64,000 nucleotides of DNA, from contig NZ_CP035807.1 of the NCBI RefSeq assembly GCF_008329945.1, positions 1,550,001 to 1,614,000 of the forward strand, written 5' to 3'. The notes beneath the pieces are model-generated. The model made no database searches. It had not been told where the DNA came from and was given only the letters and a program-made list of their open reading frames with translations. Made by a program: the position numbers and the translations under genes. Source of the stretch: Thiospirochaeta perfilievii (GTDB lineage: Bacteria; Spirochaetota; Spirochaetia; DSM-2461). Of the stretch, positions 27,674-37,240 are shown in pieces (positions within the stretch are counted from its first letter, which is position 1; each line of letters begins with the position of its first letter).

Positions 27674-28938
27674 ATGGGGAGTTCAACTTTTGATAATATA
27701 TTAAGAGAGAGGGAGATAATTAATGAAAAAAGGGTAGCCTATATTCGTTTTTTCCTTGCATCTCTAAGTATTTAAAGTTTGTAGTAATATTTTTTGACTA
27801 TATTTATGTAATTTCCAATTTCTTATTTGATCCTTCAATTACCAGCGAACCTAAAACTATAGCATGGTATGCTCTTATGGGAACAATCGTTTTCTATTTA
27901 ATCAATTTACTTCGATATTCTAAAGCTAGTACCATATATTCAGGCTTTTTATCAATAATTATTTTTGTAGGAGTAAGTCTCTATTTTAAAGTTCCAATTG
28001 TTGAAATAATACCTCTGCTTTTTGCTCAGGTAGTTATACTGCTAATAGGTTACTCTATAACATCTAAAAAAATGATGATGGAAAGGTATCTACCACCACA
28101 ACTGATAGGAGAGTTATATAAAGAAAATGTTAGCTTGGAACCAGGGGGAAAAAATCAAAAGGTAACAATTCTATTTTCTGATATAAGGTCATTCACCACT
28201 ATCTCCGAATCTATGTCAGCTGCAGAAACGGTAAGTTTTCTAAATGAGTACCTATCCTTAATGACAGATATAATTTTCTCACAAAAGGGAACTCTTGATA
28301 AATTCATAGGTGATGGAATAATGACAATATTTGGAGCTCCAATTGAGGGAAAAGATGATTCATTAAGAGCTGTAAATACTGGGATACTGATGAATAAAGC
28401 TTTGAAAGAATTTAATATAAAATACCAAAATATAAAACAACCAATTCAAATAGGTATTGGGATTCATACAGGGAATGTAATTGCTGGAAATATAGGTTCG
28501 GATAAAAGACTAGACTATACAATTATTGGAGATAATGTAAATTTATCATCTCGTATAGAAGGATTAACACGACACTATTACTGTCCCCTACTTATTTCCG
28601 ATTCGACATATAGTGAGCTATTAGAAATAGATATTGAAAAAAATTTTATTTGCAGAGAAGTAGATAATGTTAGAGTAAAGGGAAAATCCAGTGTAGTAAA
28701 AATTTACGAAGTTATGCCCTTTGAAAATAGTGATGAAAAAAGAGTGGTTACAGAAAAAAAAGAACTATTTGAGAGAGGTCTAAAACTTTACAGAAAGAAG
28801 GAGTTTACTAGAGCTATTTTTGAGTTTGAGAGATTAAAAGATGATAAACTCTCCTTATTATATATAGAGCGATGTATAAAATATTTAGATAACCCTGAAG
28901 AACACTGGGATGCAATCTACACGATGAAAACAAAATAA
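27674..28938 (+). pseudogene. Class III adenylate cyclase with a 1-nt frameshift near the N-terminus
   Basis: ATG 27674, with a strong AGGGGAG ribosome site, opens a frame that ends at TAA 27773 after 33 codons (MGSSTFDNILREREIINEKR...). One base would restore ILKFVVIFFDY, which reads in another frame straight into the 353-aa frame starting at ATG 27877. The lesion is in a run of three T (27771-27773). The rest has membrane helices and an intact catalytic domain: LFSDIRSF, DKFIGDG, RLDYT and VNLSSRIEG supply metal, adenine and transition-state residues. It ends EEHWDAIY, like the CHASE2 cyclase tail. It may be a pseudogene, a contingency site, a truncated but active enzyme from 27877, or an assembly error. 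Confidence 0.8.
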
Positions 28939-29051
28939 CAGTTATTTTTCTGCAATAATAATATTAAAAAACTCTGCAACTCATTAACTTATAAAATGAC
29001 TGCTCCAAGATCTATTATAGTTTTACACCAATCTATTTATTCTTTTAAGAA

Positions 29052-30104
29052 TTAAGGTAAAAGTCTATACAGTTTTGAATCCTTCTCATCAGCAATTAGG
29101 AAAATTTCCCCATCCTGATTAACTTCAATATCTCTAATTCGACCTATTTTGTCCTTAAAAACGATCTCTTCTTTAATGAAGTCTCCCCCATCTCTAAACA
29201 AAACTGATAGATATTTAAACTTTAAAGAAGCTACAAGTAGATGATTATTCCATTTTGGAAAACTCTTTCCACTGTAAAATTTTATCCCTCCAATACCTAT
29301 TGATGGCACCCAAATATAGTCTGGCTTTAAAAATCCAGGTTCCCAGATATTTCCATCTCCAACAACTGTTCCACTATAGTTTACACCACCCCATGCAACC
29401 TGCTTCCAACCATAGTTAGACCCTTTTACTACGGGACCAATAAAATCTCCCCCCTTTGGCCCATGGTTCGAAATAAAGATATCCCCAGTTACCGGATCTA
29501 GACTTATTCCCTGGGGATTCCTAACACCAATTTGATATAGCTGGGGAATCCACTCTTTATTATTGATATAAGGGTTATCTTTGGGAATTGAACCATCTTT
29601 ATTTATACGGATTATTGATCCAATAACATTGGAAGTATCCTGGGCAATCATACCTCCACCACGTTCACCAATAGTAACAAATATATAATCTCCCTTAATC
29701 TCTATTCGAGATCCAAAGTGTATAGTGCTATTTAAATAGGGTAATGCCTCAAATATAAGTTCTAAATTAGTTAACCTATTCTTTTCTAACTTAGCCCTAT
29801 AAACTGCAGTAGTATATTTGTTGTTTTTAGTTATAGAACAGGTAATCCAAACAGTATCATTTTCACTAGTTATATCTAATAACCCACCCTGTCCAGCTTG
29901 AATAGATGGTATTTCATGCTCAACTTCTATTTGTGTCTCATCTTCTGTATTAACAAGAAATAATTGGCCATTTTTTTGGGTTATTAACATTGAAGAGTCA
30001 TCAATCCATGTCATACCCCAGGGGTAAACAAGATTAATATCTAACTCCTTAATTAAATAGTAGGACACTATGTAACCAAGTGCAAAAGATATGAGAGATA
30101 TCAA
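29052..30104 (-). CDS. Membrane-anchored PQQ-dependent sugar dehydrogenase-like beta-propeller
   Basis: A 350-aa protein with an N-terminal hydrophobic anchor (ISLISFALGYIVSYYLI) and a six-bladed propeller of the soluble glucose/sorbosone dehydrogenase family: YPWGMTWIDDSSMLITQKNGQL, GERGGGMIAQDTSNVIGSIIRINKDG, YQIGVRNPQGISLDPVTGDIF, NHGPKGGD and NYGWK. It probably acts in the periplasm on sugars. The start is uncertain: only TTG 30104 is available after stops left by the upstream gene, and no ribosome site is visible. Confidence 0.8.
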   Translation of the reverse strand: MISLISFALGYIVSYYLIKELDINLVYPWGMTWIDDSSMLITQKNGQLFLVNTEDETQIEVEHEIPSIQAGQGGLLDITSENDTVWITCSITKNNKYTTAVYRAKLEKNRLTNLELIFEALPYLNSTIHFGSRIEIKGDYIFVTIGERGGGMIAQDTSNVIGSIIRINKDGSIPKDNPYINNKEWIPQLYQIGVRNPQGISLDPVTGDIFISNHGPKGGDFIGPVVKGSNYGWKQVAWGGVNYSGTVVGDGNIWEPGFLKPDYIWVPSIGIGGIKFYSGKSFPKWNNHLLVASLKFKYLSVLFRDGGDFIKEEIVFKDKIGRIRDIEVNQDGEIFLIADEKDSKLYRLLP

Positions 30105-30119
30105 AATAAGAAACTGTTA

Positions 30120-30461
30120 CTACTTGTTAGCTTTTTTTACAAACTCCGACTTTAATTGCATAGCTCCAATACCTGGAATCTTACAATCAATATCGTGATC
30201 CCCCTCTATTAGACGAATGTTTTTAACTTTAGTACCCCTTTTAACAACTAAGGAAGAACCCTTAACTTTCAGATCCTTATTTACTGTTATAGTATCGCCA
30301 TCTGCTAACTCATTACCATTAGAGTCCTTCCATACAAGTTTACTCTCTAACTCTTCAGCTTCCTCTTTCCACTCGTGGCCACACTCAGGGCATACAAGAT
30401 TAAAACCATCAAAATATGTTAAGTCCGAATTACACTTTGGGCAGTTTTGTAGATTTTCCAT
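30120..30461 (-). CDS. PhnA/YjdM-like zinc-ribbon protein
   Basis: A 113-aa small cytoplasmic protein. The N-terminal zinc ribbon has CPKC and CPEC pairs. The C-terminal PhnA-type domain ([25 protein letters not shown]...GTKVKNIRL) is characteristic. The name links it to alkylphosphonate loci, but the biochemical role is unknown. An AAGGAA site precedes ATG 30461. Confidence 0.88.
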   Translation of the reverse strand: MENLQNCPKCNSDLTYFDGFNLVCPECGHEWKEEAEELESKLVWKDSNGNELADGDTITVNKDLKVKGSSLVVKRGTKVKNIRLIEGDHDIDCKIPGIGAMQLKSEFVKKANK

Positions 30462-30516
30462 ATATTATTCCTTACAAATTAGTTTAAAAAATTAGGGTAT
30501 ATTAACAGAAATAGAG

Positions 30517-31221
30517 TTAATCTACAAATGGCACCCACTCTCCATGCTCCCATGATAGGATTTGATTAGGAGTATATCTATTTTTATACTCCATAGATTT
30601 ATTTCCTTTTATATAAAACCCAAGGTAATAATAGTCCTTATTAAGCTCTTTCCCATACTCTATCTCTTTTAAAACACTATAGACTCCTAATCCATAGGAG
30701 GAGTAGTCTGGATCATAACAAAAATATATAGAGCTTATACCACTTTGAGAAACATCCAAGAAACCAACACCAACTAATTTCTTTTCAATATAGAACAGGG
30801 ATAGTTTACTACTGCCCTTTAGGGCATCAACAAAAAAACTCTCCTTGAACTCTTTTACAGAGGTCTTTTGATTAAACTTTATTTTAGAGTGATTTTTATA
30901 TACTTCATAAATATCATCACTATACTCTAAAGAGGTAAATTTAACATTGACAATAGCACTGTTTTTCTTATAATTCCTTTTTTGACTCTTGCTAAACTTA
31001 AAATCCATAATTTTTGTTCTAATAGGAGTGCAACTTGTACATGATTTACAATTAGGTGTAAAAAAAAAGTTACCAAAATGTCTCCAGCCATTAAACAGCA
31101 TCATATCGAATTCATCTGGTTCTAGGTCACTTAAAAAGGCGTACCTCTGGGTAAATCTCTCCCCTTCTATATATGGGCAGTCCACATCTTTTGCGTCTTC
31201 TGGTTGGCTATAAATCAACAT
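30517..31221 (-). CDS. bpt: Aspartate/glutamate leucyltransferase
   Basis: A 234-aa aminoacyl-tRNA-protein transferase that adds Leu to N-terminal Asp/Glu for N-degron proteolysis. Family features are CPYIEGE, FNGWRHFGNFFFTPNCKSCTSCTPIR and the GNAT-like part YYLGFYIKGNKSMEYK. The ATG has no ribosome site; a TATTAT box ends 6 nt upstream (31228-31233), so the transcript appears leaderless. It is divergent from the U32 gene across only 40 bp. Confidence 0.88.
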   Translation of the reverse strand: MLIYSQPEDAKDVDCPYIEGERFTQRYAFLSDLEPDEFDMMLFNGWRHFGNFFFTPNCKSCTSCTPIRTKIMDFKFSKSQKRNYKKNSAIVNVKFTSLEYSDDIYEVYKNHSKIKFNQKTSVKEFKESFFVDALKGSSKLSLFYIEKKLVGVGFLDVSQSGISSIYFCYDPDYSSYGLGVYSVLKEIEYGKELNKDYYYLGFYIKGNKSMEYKNRYTPNQILSWEHGEWVPFVD

Positions 31222-31227
31222 AGATCT

Positions 31228-31255
31228 ATAATATTACGCCTTAATATATTATTAT
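31228..31255. promoter_or_regulatory. Divergent pair of leaderless -10 boxes (bpt and U32 gene)
   Basis: TATTAT on the minus strand (31228-31233) ends 6 nt before the bpt ATG, and TATTAT on the plus strand (31250-31255) ends 6 nt before ATG 31262. Sixteen bases separate the two boxes, so the -35 regions overlap each other's promoter. Neither -35 hexamer is good. Confidence 0.5.
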
Positions 31256-31261
31256 AGTGGT

Positions 31262-33268
31262 ATGAATAATAAAAACCCTGAAATTCTGGCTCCTGGAGGG
31301 GACTTTAACAGTGCATTACACGCTTTTGAAAGTGGGGCAGATGCAGTATACCTAGGCTTGCAATCCTACTCTGCAAGAAAAAGGGCAAAAAATTTTACAT
31401 TAGATGACTTAAGAAGATTAAAAACATTTTGTTTTGAAAATAATAAAAAAATATATGTAGCCTTAAACACCCTTCTAAAAGATGATGAGATAGAGAATAT
31501 CTACCCATTATTAAAGCAGTTAGAAGAGATTGAAGTAGATGCTGTTATAGTACAAGACCTAGGATTAGCTTATATAATAAAAGAGAATACAAATCTTGTT
31601 TTACACGGATCAACACAACTTGCAGCCCATAATATTGACGGAGTTATAGCTCTAAAAAATATGGGTTTCTCTAGAGTTGTTCTTAGTAGAGAACTCTCCT
31701 TAAATGAGATTGATAAAATTAAAAAAACGATACCAGAGATGGAGTTAGAAGTTTTTATCCATGGGGCACTATGTTATGGATTTTCAGGTCTTTGTCTTGC
31801 CTCTTCAAAATTAATAGGAAGGTCCGCAAACAGAGGGGAGTGTGGGCAAATCTGTAGAACCTGGTTTAATAACAGTGGAAAAAAAGAGTATTGCTTCTCT
31901 ATGAATGATCTATCCTTGAAAGAGAATATAATTAAATTAAAGGAAATTGGTGTAGAGTCCCTAAAAATAGAGGGACGAATGAAAGGGCCTAACTATGCAG
32001 CCTCCACATCCGAGCTCTATTACAAAATACTTAATAATAAAAAATACAATGAAGTCTTAAAAAGAACAGAAATTGATTTTAATAGAAGTGGCCAGGATAT
32101 CTACCTAACAAATAGAGAGAGGTCAGGCCGAATAAACGTACAATATCCTGGACATTTAGGTCGAGTTATTGGGGAGATTAGAGAGAGTAAAAATAACACA
32201 ATAAGTGTAGAAACAGACGAAAATATTGAAAACCGAGATGGTTTAATGATACTTAGTAACATTAGGGGAGAGGAACCATACAAATTTTCTGCTAATATTC
32301 TAGAAAAAACGAAGGGAAAATATATACTAAAAACACCTCTTCCTAAGAACTCACAGAAAACTTTATACAAAATATCAAATCATGATAAACACCTAAAAGA
32401 GGAGAAGTCCACAAAATTTAAACCTTGGAAAAAAGATATAGAGTTACAGATAACAGTTAAAAAGGAGTCTATAATCATCATAGCAGCTGGTAGTAAGTTC
32501 ACCTACCCTATAGAGTTAGAGAGAGCTAAAAACCCTACAGATCTAAACCAACTCTTTAAAAAGGTCTTTTATCCAGGAGGTGAGACAAACTACTACTTTT
32601 CATCTATTGTAAAAAGCAACTTTGAACAACCTTTTATTCCAATCTCTAAACTAAAGGAGATTAGAAATAAATTTCAGGAAGATTTTTTAAAGAGTATACA
32701 AAATATAACAAACCTTGAAATAGAAGAAAATGTTGTTATACGTAGTTATCTAAAAAACAGTAATAAACTTCCATTTATTACAAGGTTCAAGGATGTAGAA
32801 TTAAATACCCAATTAAAAGAGGATGGAAACTACCTTCTTCCACTAGCTCCAGTAATATTTGATTCAGAGAGATATCTTTTAGAACTAAAAGAGTTTTTAG
32901 AGGAGCATAGGAATAAAAAATTTATAATTGGTCTTAATAATATTGGACATATAAACTTTATTAATCAGCTAAACCCAAAACTCTCCTATTATTGTGATTA
33001 TGGACTATTTGCAATAAACAGATATAGTAGGAAGTACCTCTCTACCCTTATTCCCAACCTTAAATGGGTTACAAAATGGGTAGAAGAGGATAATATTTTA
33101 GAGTATCCCCCAATCTTTATTAGTAGGACCTGTTTTAAGGCTCAGATGGATGGATGTCCAACAAACTGTAAAAAAGAGTTTGATTTTAAAGTAAACCAAA
33201 ACGGAAATAAAACCGTTATAGTTAGGGATTGTATCACCTACACTTTTAACGAGTCTACATCTAAATAG
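31262..33268 (+). CDS. Peptidase U32 family protein (RlhA/YegQ-like)
   Basis: A 668-aa protein. The N-terminal TIM-barrel signature PEILAPGGDFNSALHAFESGADAVYLG and the cysteine cluster FIHGALCYGFSGLCLASSKLIGRSANRGECGQICR define the U32 family; further Cys near the C-terminus (CFKAQMDGCPTNCKKEF) complete a probable iron-sulfur site. Members such as RlhA and TrhP hydroxylate RNA bases, so RNA modification is more likely than proteolysis. The ATG is apparently leaderless. Its 3' end overlaps the convergent HD-GYP gene by 31 nt. Confidence 0.87.
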   Translation: MNNKNPEILAPGGDFNSALHAFESGADAVYLGLQSYSARKRAKNFTLDDLRRLKTFCFENNKKIYVALNTLLKDDEIENIYPLLKQLEEIEVDAVIVQDLGLAYIIKENTNLVLHGSTQLAAHNIDGVIALKNMGFSRVVLSRELSLNEIDKIKKTIPEMELEVFIHGALCYGFSGLCLASSKLIGRSANRGECGQICRTWFNNSGKKEYCFSMNDLSLKENIIKLKEIGVESLKIEGRMKGPNYAASTSELYYKILNNKKYNEVLKRTEIDFNRSGQDIYLTNRERSGRINVQYPGHLGRVIGEIRESKNNTISVETDENIENRDGLMILSNIRGEEPYKFSANILEKTKGKYILKTPLPKNSQKTLYKISNHDKHLKEEKSTKFKPWKKDIELQITVKKESIIIIAAGSKFTYPIELERAKNPTDLNQLFKKVFYPGGETNYYFSSIVKSNFEQPFIPISKLKEIRNKFQEDFLKSIQNITNLEIEENVVIRSYLKNSNKLPFITRFKDVELNTQLKEDGNYLLPLAPVIFDSERYLLELKEFLEEHRNKKFIIGLNNIGHINFINQLNPKLSYYCDYGLFAINRYSRKYLSTLIPNLKWVTKWVEEDNILEYPPIFISRTCFKAQMDGCPTNCKKEFDFKVNQNGNKTVIVRDCITYTFNESTSK

Positions 33269-35172
33269 TATAGGTCATCATATATTTTATACTTAAAAAA
33301 TAGCTCTACTAAATTACTATCAAGCCTTCCCTTTTCTGCCTCTTCAATTATTATTGATTTAACCTTATCAAAGGGGACTGCTTTTTTGTATGGTCTATCA
33401 GAAGCAGATAGGGCATCAAAGATATCTAGTATAGCAAGGATTCTAGACTCTATAGATAACTCATTATCCTTTAACCCCATAGGATAGCCTGACCCATCAA
33501 GCATTTCATGGTGTCCTCCAGCAATTTCAGGGATTCGACTCAGCTCCTTAGGCCAAGGGATTGACTGTAGAAAGTTGTAGGAATAGGTTACATGGGATTC
33601 AATCTCCCTTCTCTCCTCACTATTAAGAGTCCCTCTAACAATTTCAAGATTAACAACCTCTTCATCTGTTAAAATAGGAATTATGTTATTATCACCATCA
33701 TAAACCTTAATTTCATTCTGATATTTTAATATACCCTCAATTATCTCCATAGGATTTTCATTAAACACTCTAGGTTCATTTAAGTTTTTAACTAATGTCC
33801 TAATATCCTTAACTTTCTTTATATTCTCAAAGTCTAAACTATCTAATGATTGAATAATTAAATCTAATCGTAACATTAAAATCTTAAAATCCTTGGGAAA
33901 TAGTTTTTTAGCCTTTAAGAAGATATCATTATTAATATAGACCTTTCCATAATCGTGGAGTAGTGCAGCGTATTCTATCTGTTTTATCTCATATTTATTA
34001 AAATAGTGATCCTTATATACCCCATAATCCACATCATTTATAATATTTAAAAACTCAACACTCATTTTTGCCACCCTATCAGAGTGACCCCTTGTAACAG
34101 GATCCTTAGAATCAATAGCATCAACAGAGGCACGGACTAACCCTTCAAACTGATCCTCTAGCTGCTTTATCATTTTTATATTGTCTAGGGCTACAGATGC
34201 CTGCCCTGCAACCGAGAGCATTACATCTTCATATCTCTCTGCAAATGGGAAAATCTTAGTATAAAAATCCTCCTTGGTTTCTAAGAGAATCTTGTGGCTC
34301 TCTGTTTCATCAAATAAATTAACATTCTCAAAGTTTTCCTTACTATTTATTAATTGTATTACACCTAACATTTCACCTAAATGATTTTTCATAGGTATTA
34401 CTAACATACTCCGGGAAATGTAGTCATATTTTTCATCAATACTTCTATTAAAGGAAAATGTAGCGTTTTTATCGATATTATAAACATCAGGAATATTAAC
34501 AACTTCATCATTTATAGCACAGAAACCAGATATTGATCTCTCGTTTAATGGCATAACAAACTCTTTAAAATCAATATGCCGGCTATAAGTATAGGAGTAT
34601 TTAAATAATAACCCCCTATTTCCATCATCCATATCGACTACTAAAAAGACACTTCCTGCATCGGCCCCTGTAATTTTTAAAGAAGTTAGTAAAATTTTTT
34701 TTATAAGTTTATCTCTATTCCTCTCAACTGCTAACATTTGACCAATAGATATTAACTCCTGTTGATCCGAGAGGAAATCCTTCTCTTCTAGAGTAGAAAA
34801 TCTAGATAGGTTTTTAGCCACTTTTAAACAATTATCAAACTTAAGTAAAAACCATTTTAAATCATCCTTAGTAATACTCTTTTTTTTAACCCCTAAAATA
34901 TTACTTAATGGGATATCGTCACCTTCTAATTCAGAAAGAGAGCCTAAAAGAACAAACTGATATTTTGATTCACCATGTTTAGACATAAAAATATGTAAAC
35001 GTTCCACCATATATGGTGTTACAAAGAATAAAAAGTTTTGTGATATCTTGCTAGCTATATGGTTTTCTATTAAGGGGATATAGTGCCTAGTAGACATAGA
35101 AGTATAATTATAATCGGCTATAGATGTTATACTCTCCTCTAATCCTTGTTCTACATATATTTTGAAATTCAT
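33238..35172 (-). CDS. GAF/HD-GYP cyclic-di-GMP phosphodiesterase
   Basis: A 644-aa cytoplasmic signalling protein. A central GAF domain (about residues 135-330: ITGADAGSVFLVVDMDDG, MLVIPMKNHLGEMLGVIQLIN) precedes an HD-GYP domain with HSDRVAKMS, the metal pair ALLHDYGKV, and GGHHEMLDGSGYPMGL followed by DIFDALSASDRPYKK. An insertion of about 90 residues splits the HD part from the GYP part. An AGAGGT ribosome site precedes ATG 35172. The intact motifs suggest active c-di-GMP hydrolysis gated by the GAF ligand. Confidence 0.92.
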   Translation of the reverse strand: MNFKIYVEQGLEESITSIADYNYTSMSTRHYIPLIENHIASKISQNFLFFVTPYMVERLHIFMSKHGESKYQFVLLGSLSELEGDDIPLSNILGVKKKSITKDDLKWFLLKFDNCLKVAKNLSRFSTLEEKDFLSDQQELISIGQMLAVERNRDKLIKKILLTSLKITGADAGSVFLVVDMDDGNRGLLFKYSYTYSRHIDFKEFVMPLNERSISGFCAINDEVVNIPDVYNIDKNATFSFNRSIDEKYDYISRSMLVIPMKNHLGEMLGVIQLINSKENFENVNLFDETESHKILLETKEDFYTKIFPFAERYEDVMLSVAGQASVALDNIKMIKQLEDQFEGLVRASVDAIDSKDPVTRGHSDRVAKMSVEFLNIINDVDYGVYKDHYFNKYEIKQIEYAALLHDYGKVYINNDIFLKAKKLFPKDFKILMLRLDLIIQSLDSLDFENIKKVKDIRTLVKNLNEPRVFNENPMEIIEGILKYQNEIKVYDGDNNIIPILTDEEVVNLEIVRGTLNSEERREIESHVTYSYNFLQSIPWPKELSRIPEIAGGHHEMLDGSGYPMGLKDNELSIESRILAILDIFDALSASDRPYKKAVPFDKVKSIIIEEAEKGRLDSNLVELFFKYKIYDDLYYLDVDSLKV

Positions 35173-35271
35173 TTGTACCTCTAGATAAAAATATAAAAGT
35201 ATTTACAGGTGAATACAAGTTATTATGATAAATAGCTATACAATTAGAGGCAAATAGTTTTAACTATATAT

Positions 35272-35946
35272 ATGTCAACATTATATATGGTAGCAACACC
35301 AATTGGAAATTTAGAAGATATAACTTATAGAGCAGTAGAAGTATTAAAAAACGTGGATATTATTGCGTGTGAAGATACTAGACAATCAATGAAACTCCTT
35401 AACCATTATGGTATAAAAAAGCACTTAATAAGTGTTAGAGCAAGAAACGAGAAAAATTCAGCTCCAGGAGTAGTAAAACTTTTAGATGAGGGAAAGGATA
35501 TTGCATATATTTCTGATGCAGGAACACCGGTGTTAAGTGATCCAGGCTCTATACTTATACAGGCTGTTAGAAAATCTGAACACAACATTACACCAATTCC
35601 TGGTCCTAATGCATTTGGAGCCCTAGTAAGTGTATCCGGTTTTGTTGGAAAGACTGTAACATTTGAAGGATTTCTTCCTCAAAAATCAGGTAAACGTAAA
35701 AAAAGATTAGATGAACTACTATCTAGGGAAGAGTCATTTATAATTTACGAATCTCCATATAGGATAGTTAAGCTTTTAGGGGAACTTGCCGAAATTAATT
35801 CTGAAAGACATCTACTACTTGGAAGAGAGATAACCAAAAATTTTGAGGAATTTATTCAAGGAACTAGTGCCGAAGTATTGGAAAATATGTCAACAAGGAC
35901 TACAATTAAAGGTGAGTTTGCAATTCTTGTTGCAGGAAAAGAATAA
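35272..35946 (+). CDS. rsmI: 16S rRNA (cytidine(1402)-2'-O)-methyltransferase
   Basis: A 224-aa tetrapyrrole-methylase-fold enzyme. MVATPIGNLEDITYRAVEVLK, IACEDTRQS, SDAGTPVLSDPGSIL, PIPGPNAFGALVSVSGF and FEGFLPQKSGKRKKRL are the RsmI signature. It lacks the C-terminal extension found in longer RsmI proteins. No Shine-Dalgarno sequence precedes ATG 35272; a weak TATACA-N17-TTAACT pair ends 6 nt upstream, so it may also be leaderless. Its stop codon lies inside the sigma-28 promoter of flgM. Confidence 0.93.
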   Translation: MSTLYMVATPIGNLEDITYRAVEVLKNVDIIACEDTRQSMKLLNHYGIKKHLISVRARNEKNSAPGVVKLLDEGKDIAYISDAGTPVLSDPGSILIQAVRKSEHNITPIPGPNAFGALVSVSGFVGKTVTFEGFLPQKSGKRKKRLDELLSREESFIIYESPYRIVKLLGELAEINSERHLLLGREITKNFEEFIQGTSAEVLENMSTRTTIKGEFAILVAGKE

Positions 35947-35971
35947 AGTTTATATAAGGTATTGTCGATTA
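35944..35971 (+). promoter_or_regulatory. Sigma-28 (FliA-type) promoter for flgM
   Basis: TAAAGTTT (35944-35951) matches the flagellar -35 consensus completely, and GTCGATTA (35964-35971) matches GCCGATAA at six of eight positions, with a 12-nt gap (11 is usual). It sits 23 nt before the flgM start. Control of the anti-sigma-28 gene by its own target sigma factor is known in other bacteria. Confidence 0.65.
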
Positions 35972-35993
35972 TAAAAAGACCTAAGGAGAAGTT

Positions 35994-36278
35994 ATGACAA
36001 TAAACAAAATTGGACCTTCAGATCCAGTAAATAACATAAACAAAAAAAACAAGGTTCAAGAAACACAACAAAAGAGTAGTCCAGACTCCATTAAGGTATC
36101 AAAATCTGCTATGAGCAAGTCAGAACTTATAAAGGCTTCTACAATTGCTAAAAATGCACCGGATATTAGAGCTAATAGGGTAGCTGAAGTTAAAGCTAAA
36201 TTAGAAGATCCAAACTATATAAATGATAAAGTAATTAATAGTGTTGCTGATAAAATCATGGAAGATTTTGGCTTATAA
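35994..36278 (+). CDS. flgM: Anti-sigma-28 factor FlgM
   Basis: A 94-aa mostly disordered polar protein with the FlgM C-terminal segment: SPDSIKVSKSA followed by RANRVAEVKAKLEDPNYINDKVINSVADKIMEDFGL. It binds and holds the flagellar sigma factor until hook completion. AAGGAG precedes ATG 35994, and a sigma-28 promoter is upstream. No other flagellar gene is adjacent in the window. Confidence 0.85.
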   Translation: MTINKIGPSDPVNNINKKNKVQETQQKSSPDSIKVSKSAMSKSELIKASTIAKNAPDIRANRVAEVKAKLEDPNYINDKVINSVADKIMEDFGL

Positions 36279-36283
36279 CAGAG

Positions 36284-37240
36284 ATGTTTACACTTTCTAA
36301 GAGTAGCCCGGAATTATATATAAATTCAAATACTCCTTTAGAATTAGGCAATAAATTAAAAGATATTGGTGGAAGGATTCTCCTTATCTGTTCTACCAAT
36401 GTTAAAGATAAACATTCAATTGAAACTTTAAAAAAAAGCTTAAAGAGTATTAATCTAACATTTATCCAGTATGATCAAAAGAGTAATTTTATTAGTCATG
36501 ATGAATTGAAAGAGCTTCAAATTCGGGCTGAAAATTTTAATGTATCATCAATTATCTCTATTGGAGATATAAATGAGAGAATGAGCGGTAGATATTTAGC
36601 TCAGACACTATCTCTATACTATTTTGAACTCCCAACAACATATAATAATCCTTACCTATTAATACCCCAAGCAATATTTGCAAACAGGATTGGAACTAAA
36701 TCCCAATCAATTAACTTATCCTACGATAGAATTAATAGTATAGAAATTGCAAATGACTTTTTACGTCAAGAGGATGATATTGACTCGACTCTAAACTCAA
36801 TATCTATGTTATTAGTCCTAGCAGAGCTTTTTACAAATAAAGAGAATAATCCTATTGCAAAATATGAGAGTAGGAACCTATTTCTAAGATTATTAGATGA
36901 TGTAGATAATAAAAATATTAATTCAAATAACCTTTTAAGATACGGTTTAACTGTTGCACTTTATCACGGAGCATCAACTTTATCAGAATTAAACATTACA
37001 GAATATACATGGTTAGTTGGATCTAGATTTAAATGTTCCCCCCATATAATTGGAACAAAACTACTTCCTAGACTTCTGGAAATAAATAATGAAGAAGAAC
37101 TATCTATTAAAATAATGGAACTATTACACTCAAATGGGTTATCCAATAGGTTAGCGGACCTAGGCTACACTTTAAAACAGTTTTCAGAAATAAATAGTGA
37201 TAATAGCAAGACTATGGAAGTTGTAGAAAGAGCATTTTGA
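36284..37240 (+). CDS. Unassigned protein, possibly a divergent iron-alcohol-dehydrogenase/dehydroquinate-synthase fold
   Basis: A 318-aa cytoplasmic protein not confidently recognised. The N-terminal half (LGNKLKDIGGRILLICSTNVKDKHSIETLKKSLKSI, then VSSIISIGDINERMSGRYLAQTLSLYYFELPTTYNNPYLLIPQ) has the Rossmann-like pattern and helix order of the Fe-ADH/DHQS superfamily, and YGLTVALYHGASTLSE sits where metal His residues would be. The usual GGGS nucleotide motif is replaced by IGDIN, so activity is doubtful. It lies 5 nt after flgM and overlaps the TrmH gene by 4 nt. Confidence 0.5.
   Translation: MFTLSKSSPELYINSNTPLELGNKLKDIGGRILLICSTNVKDKHSIETLKKSLKSINLTFIQYDQKSNFISHDELKELQIRAENFNVSSIISIGDINERMSGRYLAQTLSLYYFELPTTYNNPYLLIPQAIFANRIGTKSQSINLSYDRINSIEIANDFLRQEDDIDSTLNSISMLLVLAELFTNKENNPIAKYESRNLFLRLLDDVDNKNINSNNLLRYGLTVALYHGASTLSELNITEYTWLVGSRFKCSPHIIGTKLLPRLLEINNEEELSIKIMELLHSNGLSNRLADLGYTLKQFSEINSDNSKTMEVVERAF

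Noticed and set aside
28939-29051. Possible small RNA between the cyclase and the sugar dehydrogenase
   Set aside because: No promoter, hairpin-plus-T-run or conserved motif could be seen in this convergent gap.
30217-30495. 92-aa plus-strand ORF opposite the PhnA-like gene
   Set aside because: Antisense shadow; the minus-strand zinc-ribbon protein explains the region.
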